Source of the DNA: Rhizobium leguminosarum bv. viciae USDA 2370
GTDB taxonomy: Bacteria > Pseudomonadota > Alphaproteobacteria > Rhizobiales > Rhizobiaceae
DNA length: 64,000 nucleotides
Direction of reading: 5' to 3'
Assembly: GCF_002008365.1 (NCBI RefSeq)
Contig: NZ_MRDL01000046.1
Coordinates: 288,035 to 352,034, forward strand
The notes beneath the pieces are model-generated. The model saw only the letters and a list, made by a program, of their open reading frames with translations. It had not been told where the DNA came from and ran no database searches. How positions within the stretch are numbered: the stretch's first letter is position 1; every line of letters starts with the position of its first letter. Position numbers and translations under genes: made by a program. Below are positions 25,107-33,261 of this stretch, in pieces.

Positions 25107-26444
25107 ATGACAAGAGTAGCCGTCATCGGTGCCGGTCCTTCCGGGCTGGCGCAGCTGCGCGCCTTTCAATCGGCTGCCCAGAAGGGCGCCGAGATCCCGG
25201 AGATCGTCTGCTTCGAAAAGCAGTCGGACTGGGGCGGGCTCTGGAATTATACCTGGCGCACCGGGCTCGACGAATATGGCGAGCCGGTCCATGGCAGCAT
25301 GTATCGTTACCTCTGGTCGAACGGCCCGAAGGAATGCCTCGAATTCGCCGATTATTCCTTCGAGGAGCATTTCGGCAAGCCGATCGCTTCCTATCCGCCG
25401 CGCGCCGTGCTCTGGGATTACATCAAGGGCCGCGTCGAGAAGGCGAACGTCCGCCATTGGGTACGTTTCAGCACGCCGGTGCGCATGGTTCGCTTCAACG
25501 ATCAGACGAAGAAATTCACGGTGACGGCGCATAACCGCATCGAGGACCGGATGTATGACGAGGAATTCGACTATGTCGTCGTGGCATCAGGTCATTTCTC
25601 GACGCCGAACGTGCCCTATTTCGAGGGCGTGAAGACCTTCAACGGCCGCGTGCTGCATGCCCATGATTTCCGCGACGCGCTGGAGTTCAAGGGCAAGGAT
25701 ATCCTGATCGTCGGCCGCAGCTATTCGGCCGAAGACATCGGCTCGCAATGCTGGAAATATGGCGCGAAATCGGTGACGACCAGCTATCGCTCGAAGCCGA
25801 TGGGCTTCAAATGGCCGGAGAATTTCGAGGAGCGGCCGCTGTTGACCAAGCTCGAAAACCGCACGGCGCATTTCCTCGACGGCTCGACCAAGGAGGTCGA
25901 TGCGGTGATCCTCTGCACCGGATACCAGCACCACTTCCCCTTCCTGCCCGACGACCTCCGGCTGAAGACCGCCAACCGCCTCTGGGCCGACAGCCTCTAC
26001 AAGGGGGTGATCTTCGACAAGAACCCGCAGCTTTTCTATATCGGCATGCAGGACCAGTTCTACACCTTCAACATGTTCGACGTGCAGGCCTGGTGGGCGC
26101 GCGACGTGATGATGGGTCGCATCACCCTGCCATCCGAAGAGGAGCTGAAAGCCAATTTCGACATGTGGCGCGCCCGCGAGGAAACGCTCGAGGATGCCGA
26201 GCAGATGATCTGGTACCAGGGCGATTACGTGAAGGAACTGCTTGCCGAAACCGACTATCCCAACTTCGACATCGAGGGCACCAACCAGACCTTCATGGAG
26301 TGGGAACATCACAAGGCCCACAACATCATGGGCTTCCGCGACCATGCCTACCGGTCGCTGATGACCGGCAACATGTCGCCGACGCACCACACGCCCTGGG
26401 TCGAGGCGCTCGACGATTCCATGGAGGAATATCTGCGCAACTGA
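25107..26444 (+). CDS. tmm: Trimethylamine monooxygenase (flavin-containing)
   Basis: 445 residues, class B flavin monooxygenase. FAD motif GAGPSG at 8-13; NADP motif VGRSYSAED near residue 200; WGGLWNYTWRTGLDEYGEPV and LCTGYQHHFPFLP are characteristic of bacterial Tmm. It oxidises trimethylamine to trimethylamine N-oxide using NADPH and oxygen. Good Shine-Dalgarno (AGAGGGG). Last gene of the plus-strand methylamine run; its product, TMAO, is the substrate of Tdm encoded further right. Confidence 0.9.
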   Translation: MTRVAVIGAGPSGLAQLRAFQSAAQKGAEIPEIVCFEKQSDWGGLWNYTWRTGLDEYGEPVHGSMYRYLWSNGPKECLEFADYSFEEHFGKPIASYPPRAVLWDYIKGRVEKANVRHWVRFSTPVRMVRFNDQTKKFTVTAHNRIEDRMYDEEFDYVVVASGHFSTPNVPYFEGVKTFNGRVLHAHDFRDALEFKGKDILIVGRSYSAEDIGSQCWKYGAKSVTTSYRSKPMGFKWPENFEERPLLTKLENRTAHFLDGSTKEVDAVILCTGYQHHFPFLPDDLRLKTANRLWADSLYKGVIFDKNPQLFYIGMQDQFYTFNMFDVQAWWARDVMMGRITLPSEEELKANFDMWRAREETLEDAEQMIWYQGDYVKELLAETDYPNFDIEGTNQTFMEWEHHKAHNIMGFRDHAYRSLMTGNMSPTHHTPWVEALDDSMEEYLRN

Positions 26445-26564
26445 TGAGGCGGACTGCATTGCCGGTGGAGGGTGTTCGTGCTCTCTTCCGGCATTGTGAC
26501 GTGCGCCTTTTTAAATGAGACGACATAAATCCATCTGCAACTCTTCTCTTCGGATGTGGCCTTC

Positions 26565-27167
26565 ATGGATTTTCAAACGAGCATTCTCGGGCGCATGAGT
26601 GGTTTTCTCTATCGCTGCCGTGCCGATGAAAACTATACGATGCTGGAGATGACCAACGGCATCGAGCGCATCTTCGGTTATCCCGCCGAGGAAATCATCG
26701 GCAACCGCACGCGGACCTTCACCTCGATCATGTACGAGGAAGACGTGCCTCTGATGGACGAGATCGTCGGACGGGCGCTGGAGAGGCGCACCGACTGGAC
26801 GATGGAATACCGCATCCGTCACGCCATGGGCCATCTCATCTGGGTCACCGAGACGGGCGGCGGCATCTGGGACGAGAAGGGTGAACTTCTCTATCTCGAA
26901 GGCAGCATCATCAATATCGAATCACTCTATCAGCGAATCGATGACCAGACCGCCGATATGCGCGTCACCGCCTCGAAGACCAATGAGATCCTGCAATCAC
27001 TGCGTTACCTGAAGCTGCTCGCCGTCAATGCCGGCATCGAGGCTGCTCGCGCCGGCACGGCTGGATCGGGCTTTGCCGTGCTTGCCGCCGAGATGCGCAC
27101 GCTTGCCAACTCCTCGGAAGAGGCCGCACGCGCCATTTCCAACGCACAACGCAAGGCGGAAGGCTGA
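26565..27167 (+). CDS. Soluble miniature chemoreceptor: PAS domain plus short MCP signalling tip
   Basis: 200 residues, no membrane helix. Residues about 5-115 form a PAS_3-like domain (ERIFGYPAEEIIGNRTRTFT, YRIRHAMGHLIWV). Residues about 130-197 match only the hairpin tip of methyl-accepting proteins (LLAVNAGIEAARAGTAGSGFAVLAAEMRTLA with N-A-x-IEAARAGxxGxGFAVVA-type core). Adaptation helices are missing, so it cannot be a full receptor. ATG 26565 is used; a GTG 9 bp upstream is possible. It lies directly after tmm and before min genes. Possible role: a cytoplasmic redox or amine sensor plugged into the chemotaxis array, or a non-chemotactic signalling hub. Confidence 0.8.
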   Translation: MDFQTSILGRMSGFLYRCRADENYTMLEMTNGIERIFGYPAEEIIGNRTRTFTSIMYEEDVPLMDEIVGRALERRTDWTMEYRIRHAMGHLIWVTETGGGIWDEKGELLYLEGSIINIESLYQRIDDQTADMRVTASKTNEILQSLRYLKLLAVNAGIEAARAGTAGSGFAVLAAEMRTLANSSEEAARAISNAQRKAEG

Positions 27168-27309
27168 GCGTTACCCAAGCAGCGGCAGATTTGCGGCTCA
27201 CCTTCGAAGCCGTATTATTAACCGTTCGGCGCTTCCAGCGATTGCAACGCTTTTCCAATGACTTGCGGTAATTCAGTGTGTGAAGAATCTGCTGTGATTG
27301 TCGGTAATG

Positions 27310-27337
27310 TTAAGGCCGCGTTAACTTTTTGTTAACC
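27310..27337 (+). promoter_or_regulatory. Tandem CtrA boxes upstream of minC
   Basis: Three TTAA blocks at 27310, 27321 and 27332, each separated by exactly seven bases, form two overlapping TTAA-N7-TTAAC sites (second half-sites TTAAC and TTAACC). This equals the alphaproteobacterial CtrA consensus. The last block ends 39 bp before the minC start. CtrA control of minCDE is described in Sinorhizobium meliloti. Confidence 0.75.
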
Positions 27338-27376
27338 ATAGCAGCGGTAGACATGGTCAACGATTTCTTCACATAG

Positions 27377-28096
27377 ATGACCAAAGTGCTAACAGACGCT
27401 CGCTCTATCCGCATCAAGGGCCGCTCTTTCCTCGCGGTCATGCTGTCCCCGGATCTTCCGATCGATGATTGGTTGACCCGCCTGGACGATCTGGCCGCAC
27501 GTTCGGCCGGCTTCTTCCTCGGACGGCCTGTCGTGCTCGACCTGACGGACCTGCAAATCGACCGGCCGCAGCTGAAGGACCTGATTGCTGAACTTGCCAA
27601 GCGCAATGTCAGCATCATGGGCATCGAGGGCGCGCGGCCTTCCATCCTCGGATCCGGCATGCCGCCGGCGCTCAAGGGCGGTCGGTCGGTTTCCGATATT
27701 GAGGTTCAGGCAAAGGAGCCTGTCGATCCGCCCGGCAAACCGGCGGTAGCAGAGACCCGCCCGGCCATGCAATCGATCGTCATCCGGGAGCCTGTGCGCT
27801 CGGGGCAATCGGTGATCTTTCCGGAAGGCGACGTCACCGTCATCGGTTCGGTCGCCTCGGGTGCCGAGGTCATCGCCGGCGGCTCCGTCCATATCTATGG
27901 CACCTTGCGTGGCCGAGCCATGGCAGGGTCCATCGGAAACGCATCGGCGCGGATCTTTTGCCGCAAGCTCGAGGCCGAGCTGGTTGCAATCGACGGCATC
28001 TACAAAATGGCGGAAGACATGGCCCCCAATCTTCGCGGACAGGCTGTTCAGCTCTGGCTCGAGGACGACGCGATCATGGCAGAGAAACTGATCTGA
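27377..28096 (+). CDS. minC: Septum site-determining protein MinC
   Basis: 239 residues: N-terminal FtsZ-interacting domain (about 5-100), a linker, and the C-terminal MinD-binding beta-helix (about 130-235; GDVTVIGSVASGAEVIAGGS, IHVYGTLRGRAMAG-type). MinC blocks FtsZ assembly away from midcell. First gene of minCDE; a dispersed repeat lies between minC and minD. Confidence 0.93.
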   Translation: MTKVLTDARSIRIKGRSFLAVMLSPDLPIDDWLTRLDDLAARSAGFFLGRPVVLDLTDLQIDRPQLKDLIAELAKRNVSIMGIEGARPSILGSGMPPALKGGRSVSDIEVQAKEPVDPPGKPAVAETRPAMQSIVIREPVRSGQSVIFPEGDVTVIGSVASGAEVIAGGSVHIYGTLRGRAMAGSIGNASARIFCRKLEAELVAIDGIYKMAEDMAPNLRGQAVQLWLEDDAIMAEKLI

Positions 28097-28101
28097 CGGC
28101 A

Positions 28102-28157
28102 GCGCCGCGCGTCTCTTCGAGAGCCGCAAGAGGACGCTTTAACACTTTGAATTACTG
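28102..28157 (+). repeat. Dispersed composite repeat, copy 2 (partial)
   Basis: In the 86-bp minC-minD gap: GCGCCGCGCGTCTC...AGGACGCTTTAACACTTTG followed by AATTACTG. Only the first half of the ~100-base unit is present; the terminal palindrome is missing. It would be part of the minCDE transcript. Confidence 0.7.
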
Positions 28158-28182
28158 GGGCCACGGCAAAGGAGAGACAATG

Positions 28183-28998
28183 ATGGGGAAAGTGATCGTC
28201 GTCACGTCAGGCAAGGGCGGGGTTGGCAAGACGACCTCGACCGCCGCATTAGGAGCGGCGCTGGCGCAACGCAATGAAAAAGTCGTCGTCGTCGATTTCG
28301 ACGTGGGCTTACGCAATCTCGACCTCGTGATGGGCGCCGAACGCAGGGTCGTCTACGACCTGATCAATGTCATCCAGGGCGACGCCAAGCTTACCCAGGC
28401 ACTGATCCGCGACAAGCGGCTGGAGACGCTGTTCCTCTTGCCGGCCTCGCAGACGCGCGACAAGGACAATCTGACGGCCGAGGGCGTCGAGCGCGTCATC
28501 AACGACCTGAAGCGCTATTTCGACTGGATCATCTGCGACAGCCCCGCCGGGATCGAGCGCGGTGCAACGCTTGCCATGCGCCACGCCGATGTTGCCGTGG
28601 TCGTCACCAATCCCGAGGTCTCGTCGGTGCGCGATTCGGATCGCATCATCGGCCTACTGGATGCCAAGACCGCCAAGGCCGAGCGCGGCGAGCGGATGGA
28701 AAAGCACCTGCTGCTCACCCGCTACGACGCCAATCGCGCCGAACGCGGCGACATGCTCAAGGTCGACGACGTCCTGGAGATCCTGTCCATCCCGCTCCTC
28801 GGCATCATACCCGAAAGCATGGATGTTCTGCGGGCATCCAACATCGGTGCACCGGTCACGCTGGCAGACAGTCGCAGCGCGGCTGCGATGGCCTATTTCG
28901 ACGCCGCTCGCCGGCTCGCCGGCGAGACGGTGCCGATCGCGATCCCAGAGGAAAAGAGGAATATTTTCGGCAAGATCTTCGGACGGAGGGCGGCATGA
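28183..28998 (+). CDS. minD: Septum site-determining ATPase MinD
   Basis: 271 residues from the second of two adjacent ATG codons, preferred because the GGAGAG Shine-Dalgarno is too close to the first (28180). Deviant Walker A GKGGVGKT at 10-17, DFDVGLRNLDLVMG and the C-terminal membrane-targeting amphipathic helix (EEKRNIFGKIFGRRAA) are all present. MinD ATPase oscillates on the membrane, recruits MinC and is driven by MinE. Confidence 0.95.
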   Translation: MGKVIVVTSGKGGVGKTTSTAALGAALAQRNEKVVVVDFDVGLRNLDLVMGAERRVVYDLINVIQGDAKLTQALIRDKRLETLFLLPASQTRDKDNLTAEGVERVINDLKRYFDWIICDSPAGIERGATLAMRHADVAVVVTNPEVSSVRDSDRIIGLLDAKTAKAERGERMEKHLLLTRYDANRAERGDMLKVDDVLEILSIPLLGIIPESMDVLRASNIGAPVTLADSRSAAAMAYFDAARRLAGETVPIAIPEEKRNIFGKIFGRRAA

Positions 28999-29255
28999 AT
29001 ATTTTCCGTCTTTTCAACAAGCAGAGAACCGCACCGGCCGCCCGCGAACGGCTGCAGGTCCTTCTCGCCCATGAACGTTCCTCGGCGGGGTCGGACCTGG
29101 TCTCCCTGCTGCGCGAGGAAATCCTTGCGGTGATCGCAAAGCACGTGCAGCTCGACCACGACAAGGTGCAGGTGACGATCGATCGCAACGAGTACGTCTC
29201 GACCCTTGAGATCGACGTCGAAATCCCGCTGAATGCAGCCGTGCAGGCCGCGTGA
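28995..29255 (+). CDS. minE: Cell division topological specificity factor MinE
   Basis: 86 residues: N-terminal MinD-stimulating segment (NIFRLFNKQRTAPAARERLQ, ERLQVLLAHERS) and a C-terminal topological domain (REEILAVIAKHVQLDHDKVQ). It stimulates MinD ATPase. It overlaps minD by four bases (ATGA). Confidence 0.94.
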   Translation: MNIFRLFNKQRTAPAARERLQVLLAHERSSAGSDLVSLLREEILAVIAKHVQLDHDKVQVTIDRNEYVSTLEIDVEIPLNAAVQAA

Positions 29256-29263
29256 ACGACAGC

Positions 29264-29292
29264 GCGCTGCCTGTTGCGACAACAGGCAGCGC
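29264..29292. terminator. Bidirectional terminator hairpin after minE
   Basis: Perfect 13-bp arms GCGCTGCCTGTTG / CAACAGGCAGCGC with a 3-base loop, between convergent minE and the DUF6481 gene. No long T run. Confidence 0.7.
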
Positions 29293-29298
29293 TGACGG

Positions 29299-29679
29299 TC
29301 AGGACTTTCTGGCTTTGCGATTGGCGTAACGCAGGTCGCGTTCGGCCTTTCGGGCGGCTTCGTCCGCAATCACGCGAGCGATCCTGTCTTTGTCAGCCGC
29401 TTCGCGCGCGTCGGCATCGGCGCGTGCTGCGGCTTCGGCGGCGGCCTGACGCTCGGCTTCCGCGGCTTTAGCCCGCTCCAGTTCCTCAAGCTTCAGCCGT
29501 TCTCGCGCAGCACGCCGTTCTTCCCTGGCCGCGGCAATGGCTTGACGCTCCGCTTGCTTTGCCAGCCTTGTGGGTTCGGCCGTATCTTTGGCGGTGCGAT
29601 ACGCGTTGAGGAGAGCGGCCTTGGCTTCGGCAGCTGCGCTGCGGCGATCGGAAAGCTCGTTGTTTCTGGCGTTTTTCAA
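29299..29679 (-). CDS. DUF6481-type charged coiled-coil protein
   Basis: 126 residues, almost entirely Ala/Arg/Glu/Lys-rich alpha helix (AKQAERQAIAAAREERRAAR, RADADAREAADKDRIARVI), no signal or membrane segment. It matches the rhizobial DUF6481 family by length and composition. The function is not known; a long cytosolic helix or RNA/DNA-associated protein is compatible. Convergent with minE. The palindromic element at 29711 is just upstream of its start. Confidence 0.7.
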   Translation of the reverse strand: MKNARNNELSDRRSAAAEAKAALLNAYRTAKDTAEPTRLAKQAERQAIAAAREERRAARERLKLEELERAKAAEAERQAAAEAAARADADAREAADKDRIARVIADEAARKAERDLRYANRKARKS

Positions 29680-29710
29680 ATCTGTTTCCTGACTGTTTGA
29701 CTTCGACCCT

Positions 29711-29761
29711 AGAGCATGATGGGCGAAAAGTGTGCGCGGTTTTCGGACGACATCATGCTCT
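29711..29761. repeat. Dispersed palindrome of the AGAGCATGATG type
   Basis: Inverted repeat AGAGCATGATG (29711-29721) / CATCATGCTCT (29751-29761) enclosing GTGCGCGGTTTTCGG. This motif is common in rhizobial intergenic DNA. It stands 32 bp upstream of the DUF6481 start, so it may influence that promoter. Confidence 0.65.
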
Positions 29762-29825
29762 AACTCTTTAATAAGAACAGGATTCAGAGTTTAGGGCGAT
29801 CCCGGCCTAAAATCATCCTGTTCTA

Positions 29826-29922
29826 AGGCGCCGCGCGTCTTCAGACGCGCAAAGGACGCTGCAATATTTTGAACTGCCGCATGTTTTATCCTGAAATCGA
29901 ATCCGATTTAAGGAATTATGCA
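29826..29922 (+). repeat. Dispersed composite repeat, copy 3
   Basis: GCGCCGCGCGTCTTCAGACG, then GCAAAGGACGCT and TTTGAACTGCCGCATG, ending in ATCCTGAAATCGAATCCG...GGAATTATGCAG. Nearly full length; it ends just before the 76-residue protein gene. Confidence 0.75.
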
Positions 29923-29928
29923 GCAGGG

Positions 29929-30159
29929 TCAGATTTTCTTTTTCCGCTTCGCGGCAGGGGCAGTCGTCGCTGCCAAGCGATCCTGCAATTCCTTGGCCTC
30001 ACGGGCCTCGCGTAACCGCAAGGTTTTTTCCTCGCGGGCCCGCACTGTCGAGTCGATCTCTTCGACCGCGCGGCTTCGCTCCAAGAACTGCGATTGCACG
30101 TTTCCGAAGGCAATCTCCGCCTGCTTGCGTGATTTGCTGTGTGTCTCTGTCATATTCAT
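29929..30159 (-). CDS. Small charged coiled-coil protein, unknown function
   Basis: 76 residues, highly charged helix (RSRAVEEIDSTVRAREEKTL, REAREAKELQDRLA) ending in a lysine-rich tail APAAKRKKKI. No known domain. It resembles the DUF6481-type neighbour in composition and is bracketed by two copies of the composite repeat, one overlapping its promoter region. Possibly a small nucleic-acid-binding protein (inference from the basic tail). Confidence 0.6.
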   Translation of the reverse strand: MNMTETHSKSRKQAEIAFGNVQSQFLERSRAVEEIDSTVRAREEKTLRLREAREAKELQDRLAATTAPAAKRKKKI

Positions 30160-30171
30160 CCCGGATTTTAT

Positions 30172-30270
30172 TAGAGCGCCGCGCGTTTTTCAGACGCGCA
30201 AAGGACGCTGTAACACTTTGAATTACTGCATAATTCCTGAAATCGATTCCGCGTTTAAGGAATTACGCAG
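30172..30270 (+). repeat. Dispersed composite repeat, copy 4 (full length)
   Basis: The best-preserved copy: AGAGCGCCGCGCG, CAGACGCGCAAAGGACGCT, GTAACACTTTGAATTACTG, then GCATAATTCCTGAAATCG...TTAAGGAATTACGCAGC. Same orientation as copies 2 and 3. Confidence 0.78.
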
Positions 30271-30291
30271 CAGCCCGCTGGCCGACTCAGC

Positions 30292-30317
30292 AAAAAGGCC
30301 AGGCAACGTGCCTGACC
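30292..30317 (-). terminator. Rho-independent terminator of cspA
   Basis: On the minus strand GGTCAGGCA, loop CGT, TGCCTGGCC, then TTTTTG. It lies 64 bp after the cspA stop, and the T run on this strand fits intrinsic termination. Confidence 0.8.
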
Positions 30318-30380
30318 TCAATAGTATCATGCTTTCGACAGTGCCGGTACATCCGCGGTCAAAGGAAAGCTGATGTCAGT

Positions 30381-30590
30381 TCAGGCAGCTTGGAGATTGC
30401 AAGCGGACATTTTGCCCGACTTGTTATCGCGCTCAAGCTCGTAGCCGATCTTCTGGCCTTCGACGATTTCACGCATTCCAGCGCGTTCGACGGCAGAGAT
30501 ATGGACGAAGGCGTCAGCGCCGCCGTCATCAGGCTGAATGAAGCCGAAGCCCTTGGTGGAATTGAACCATTTAACTGTGCCAGTGGTCAT
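30381..30590 (-). CDS. cspA: Cold-shock protein, CspA family
   Basis: 69 residues, single CSD: GTVKWFNSTKGFGFIQPDDG contains both RNP1 (KGFGFI) and, further on, DAFVHISAVERAG contains RNP2 (VHIS). Binds single-stranded RNA/DNA. The start ATG is preceded by AAAGGG. About 190 bp of AT-rich leader region lies upstream, in keeping with the long 5' UTR of cold-shock genes. Longer in-frame starts are rejected because they do not fit the domain boundary. Confidence 0.92.
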   Translation of the reverse strand: MTTGTVKWFNSTKGFGFIQPDDGGADAFVHISAVERAGMREIVEGQKIGYELERDNKSGKMSACNLQAA

Positions 30591-30891
30591 AACAAACCCT
30601 TTCATAGCAATTGAACGACCGCACGTGCGGAAGCACGACGGATGATGGTCTCGATTTTGAAGAGGGAAGTTCGTCCAGGGCACGTTGCCAGCGTGCGATA
30701 ACAAAAGTCAAACAAGCAATATCGACTACCAAGATATAGTCATTCAACCCAAATTTGTCAACTTTTAGTTTTTCAGGGCCATGCACTCAATATAAGGTTG
30801 CATCTCTATCGCATTGCGTGCCGCCGTTAAAACGTGCGGCTTCATCAACAGTACGAGAAACCGATCACCGTCCTCGACCCCAAAGCAGGCG
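30591..30891 (-). promoter_or_regulatory. cspA upstream region
   Basis: About 300 bp without a gene between cspA and the end of tdm. The part next to cspA is AT-rich on an otherwise GC-rich background (30650-30800), which suggests the promoter and an untranslated leader. A possible -35/-10 pair on the minus strand is TTGAAT (about 30752) and GATATT (about 30728). No terminator for tdm was recognised here. Confidence 0.4.
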
Positions 30892-33261
30892 TTACGAGCG
30901 CGGTCGCGTCTTCTGCGGGTCGTAATGCGAAAGCGGCACGATCGTCGCCGGCAGGCGCTTCTGGTGGCCGTCGAGCTTGCCGATCTCGACCTCGGTGCCG
31001 GGGCTTGCATGCATCACGTCGATGCGGGCGAGCGCGATCGTCTTGCCGAGGATCGGCGAGCGCGTGGCGCTGGTGATAACGCCGACCTGCGCCCGGCCGA
31101 TATGGATGCAATCGCCATGGCCGACGGCCTCGTTGGACTTGATGTCGAGGCCGACGAGCAGATGGCGCGGATGCTCCTTGCGCCGGATCAGCGCCTCGCG
31201 GCCGATGAAATCGTCCTGCTTGGATTTCAGCGGCACCGTGAAGCCGATCCCGGCCTCGAATGGGTCCGTCTGGTCGGTGAATTCGTGATGGGCGAAGATC
31301 AGGCCCGCCTCTATGCGGACCATGTCGAGCGCCTCCAGCCCCATCGGCTTCAACCCGTGCGGCTGCCCGGCCTCCCAGACGGCGTCGAACACTGTCAGCG
31401 CATCCTTCGGATGACAGAAGATCTCGTAGCCGAGCTCGCCGGTGTAACCCGTGCGCGAGACGACGATTGGAACACCCTCGAAGCCGCCGATGCGGCCGAC
31501 GGTGAAGCGGAACCATTCGAGCTCGCCGATCGTCGGTTGGCGCGGCGCCGTCCAGATGATCTCCTTCAGGATATCGCGGCTTTTCGGACCCTGCAGGGCG
31601 ATATTGTGCATCTGATCGGTCGATGAGCGGACCCAGGCCTTGAAGCCCTTCTTCTCGGCCTGCTGACGCAGCCAGATGCCGCTGAAATCATCGCCGCCGA
31701 TCCAGCGGAAGTTCTTGTCGCCGAGCCGGAACAGCGTGCCGTCATCGATCATGCCGCCGTTTTCGTAGCACATGGCGGAATAGACGACCTGGCCGGTCGA
31801 CAGCTTGCGCACGTCGCGCGTCAGGCAATATTGCAGCAGCTCCTCGGCATCCGGCCCCGTCACCTCGAATTTCCGCAAGGGCGAGAGGTCGATGACGGCG
31901 GCGCGCTCGCGGCAGGCCCAATATTCCTCGACCGGCCCTTCGCTGGAAAAGCGGTTCGGCAGCCAGTAGCCGCGATATTCGGTATAGTCCCGCGTCAGCG
32001 TGGAGAGGCGGGGATGGAAGGCGGTTTCGCGCGTCAGTTCGGCGTCGGCATCTGGGGTCATGCGATAAGCTACCGCTCGTGAGAATTTCTCTTTTCCGGA
32101 AAAGGTGCGGACGTGGATATCCGTCGGATCCCAGCCGTTCGCCGCGTCGATATCGTCAGGGCAGGACGAGGAGACGCAGACGAGGTCGGTCAGTGCCCTC
32201 ATCAGCACGTAATCGCCGGGGCGCGACCAGGGCTCGTCAAGATAGAGCTGGTTGTTGTGGTCGATGTTGGTGTTGTAGAAATAGTTCAGCGCTTCCCAGC
32301 CCTTGCGGCCGGCAATGCCGTAGGGCGCCAGCACCGCGTTGAAATTATCCGTGCAGTTGACGTGGCCGGGATAACCCATGTCGTCGTAATAGCGCGAATT
32401 GCAGGCGGTCGCGAAAGCGTCGTGACGCCCGACCGTATCCTGCACGATCTCGACCAGCGGCTCGAAGTCGCGGTCGAAGGCCTTGGAGGGCAGGCCCGGC
32501 ATCGGATAGCTGCGGCCGAGCAGCGTGCGGGTGACGGTGGAATCGAGCGCGAGCTCGAGACCCTTGTCGACCTTGCGGGCGGCAAAAGCCTGGAAATCGG
32601 TGCACTGGCGTCCATAGACATCGATGATCTGGATGAATTCGCCGGCCCGCACGAAGTAGGCCGCGGCGGTCGCCGCCCGGATGCGGATATCCTCGACGGG
32701 ATCGGCGGCCGGTTCCGGCAGGGCAGAGGCATAATCGCGGATCAGCAGGCTGCGCTTGATCCTGATCTCGATCGGCGTCGCCGTATCCTGCGCCTCCGGC
32801 GACATGGCGCTAGCGGGTGCCGCAACGATCAGCAGGCCCTTCATGGAGATCGTGAATTCCGCCCGGCTGCCAGGCGTCGATCCGGCCCCGAAGATGCTGA
32901 GCGCGCCGGCCACGGCCAGATCGGCGCCGCGACGCTGAAGTGCTGCACGCGTGCGGGCAGCACTCTCATCCTCTGCCTGAAGTATGGCCTTCAAACCTTC
33001 GGCCGAATTGCTGAATGCCGTTCCGAGGCCGGCCGCCAGGAAGCGCCCTTTTTCATCGAGGAAAGAGATCTCGCAGACCTGTCCGCCCTCGCTGTCGATA
33101 ACGCTGACGCGGTCGCCCGGCTCGACGCGCATAACGACCGATCCGCCGCCCTTTGCCCTGTAGCGCTCGGTTCCCTCCGGCAGGGTGGGAATGCCGGGAT
33201 AGTGCACGAGGCTCGGAGCCGCCGGTCGCGGGCCAATCATAGCAGGATGAAGTTCTCGCAT
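30892..33261 (-). CDS. tdm: Trimethylamine N-oxide demethylase (Tdm)
   Basis: 789 residues from the ATG backed by AGAGGG; upstream ATGs at 33297 and 33285 are possible. Two parts: an N-terminal half with DUF1989-type repeats, the second carrying the Cys-rich zinc region (VYGRQCTDFQAF, CNSRYYDDMGYPGHVNCTDN), and a C-terminal GcvT domain (about 400-780; SRTGYTGELGYEIF, EALDMVRIEAGL). This fusion is the hallmark of TMAO demethylase, which splits TMAO into dimethylamine and formaldehyde, the GcvT part passing the C1 unit to tetrahydrofolate. Divergent from the APC permease gene. It is separated from tmm by the min region. Confidence 0.87.
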   Translation of the reverse strand: MRELHPAMIGPRPAAPSLVHYPGIPTLPEGTERYRAKGGGSVVMRVEPGDRVSVIDSEGGQVCEISFLDEKGRFLAAGLGTAFSNSAEGLKAILQAEDESAARTRAALQRRGADLAVAGALSIFGAGSTPGSRAEFTISMKGLLIVAAPASAMSPEAQDTATPIEIRIKRSLLIRDYASALPEPAADPVEDIRIRAATAAAYFVRAGEFIQIIDVYGRQCTDFQAFAARKVDKGLELALDSTVTRTLLGRSYPMPGLPSKAFDRDFEPLVEIVQDTVGRHDAFATACNSRYYDDMGYPGHVNCTDNFNAVLAPYGIAGRKGWEALNYFYNTNIDHNNQLYLDEPWSRPGDYVLMRALTDLVCVSSSCPDDIDAANGWDPTDIHVRTFSGKEKFSRAVAYRMTPDADAELTRETAFHPRLSTLTRDYTEYRGYWLPNRFSSEGPVEEYWACRERAAVIDLSPLRKFEVTGPDAEELLQYCLTRDVRKLSTGQVVYSAMCYENGGMIDDGTLFRLGDKNFRWIGGDDFSGIWLRQQAEKKGFKAWVRSSTDQMHNIALQGPKSRDILKEIIWTAPRQPTIGELEWFRFTVGRIGGFEGVPIVVSRTGYTGELGYEIFCHPKDALTVFDAVWEAGQPHGLKPMGLEALDMVRIEAGLIFAHHEFTDQTDPFEAGIGFTVPLKSKQDDFIGREALIRRKEHPRHLLVGLDIKSNEAVGHGDCIHIGRAQVGVITSATRSPILGKTIALARIDVMHASPGTEVEIGKLDGHQKRLPATIVPLSHYDPQKTRPRS

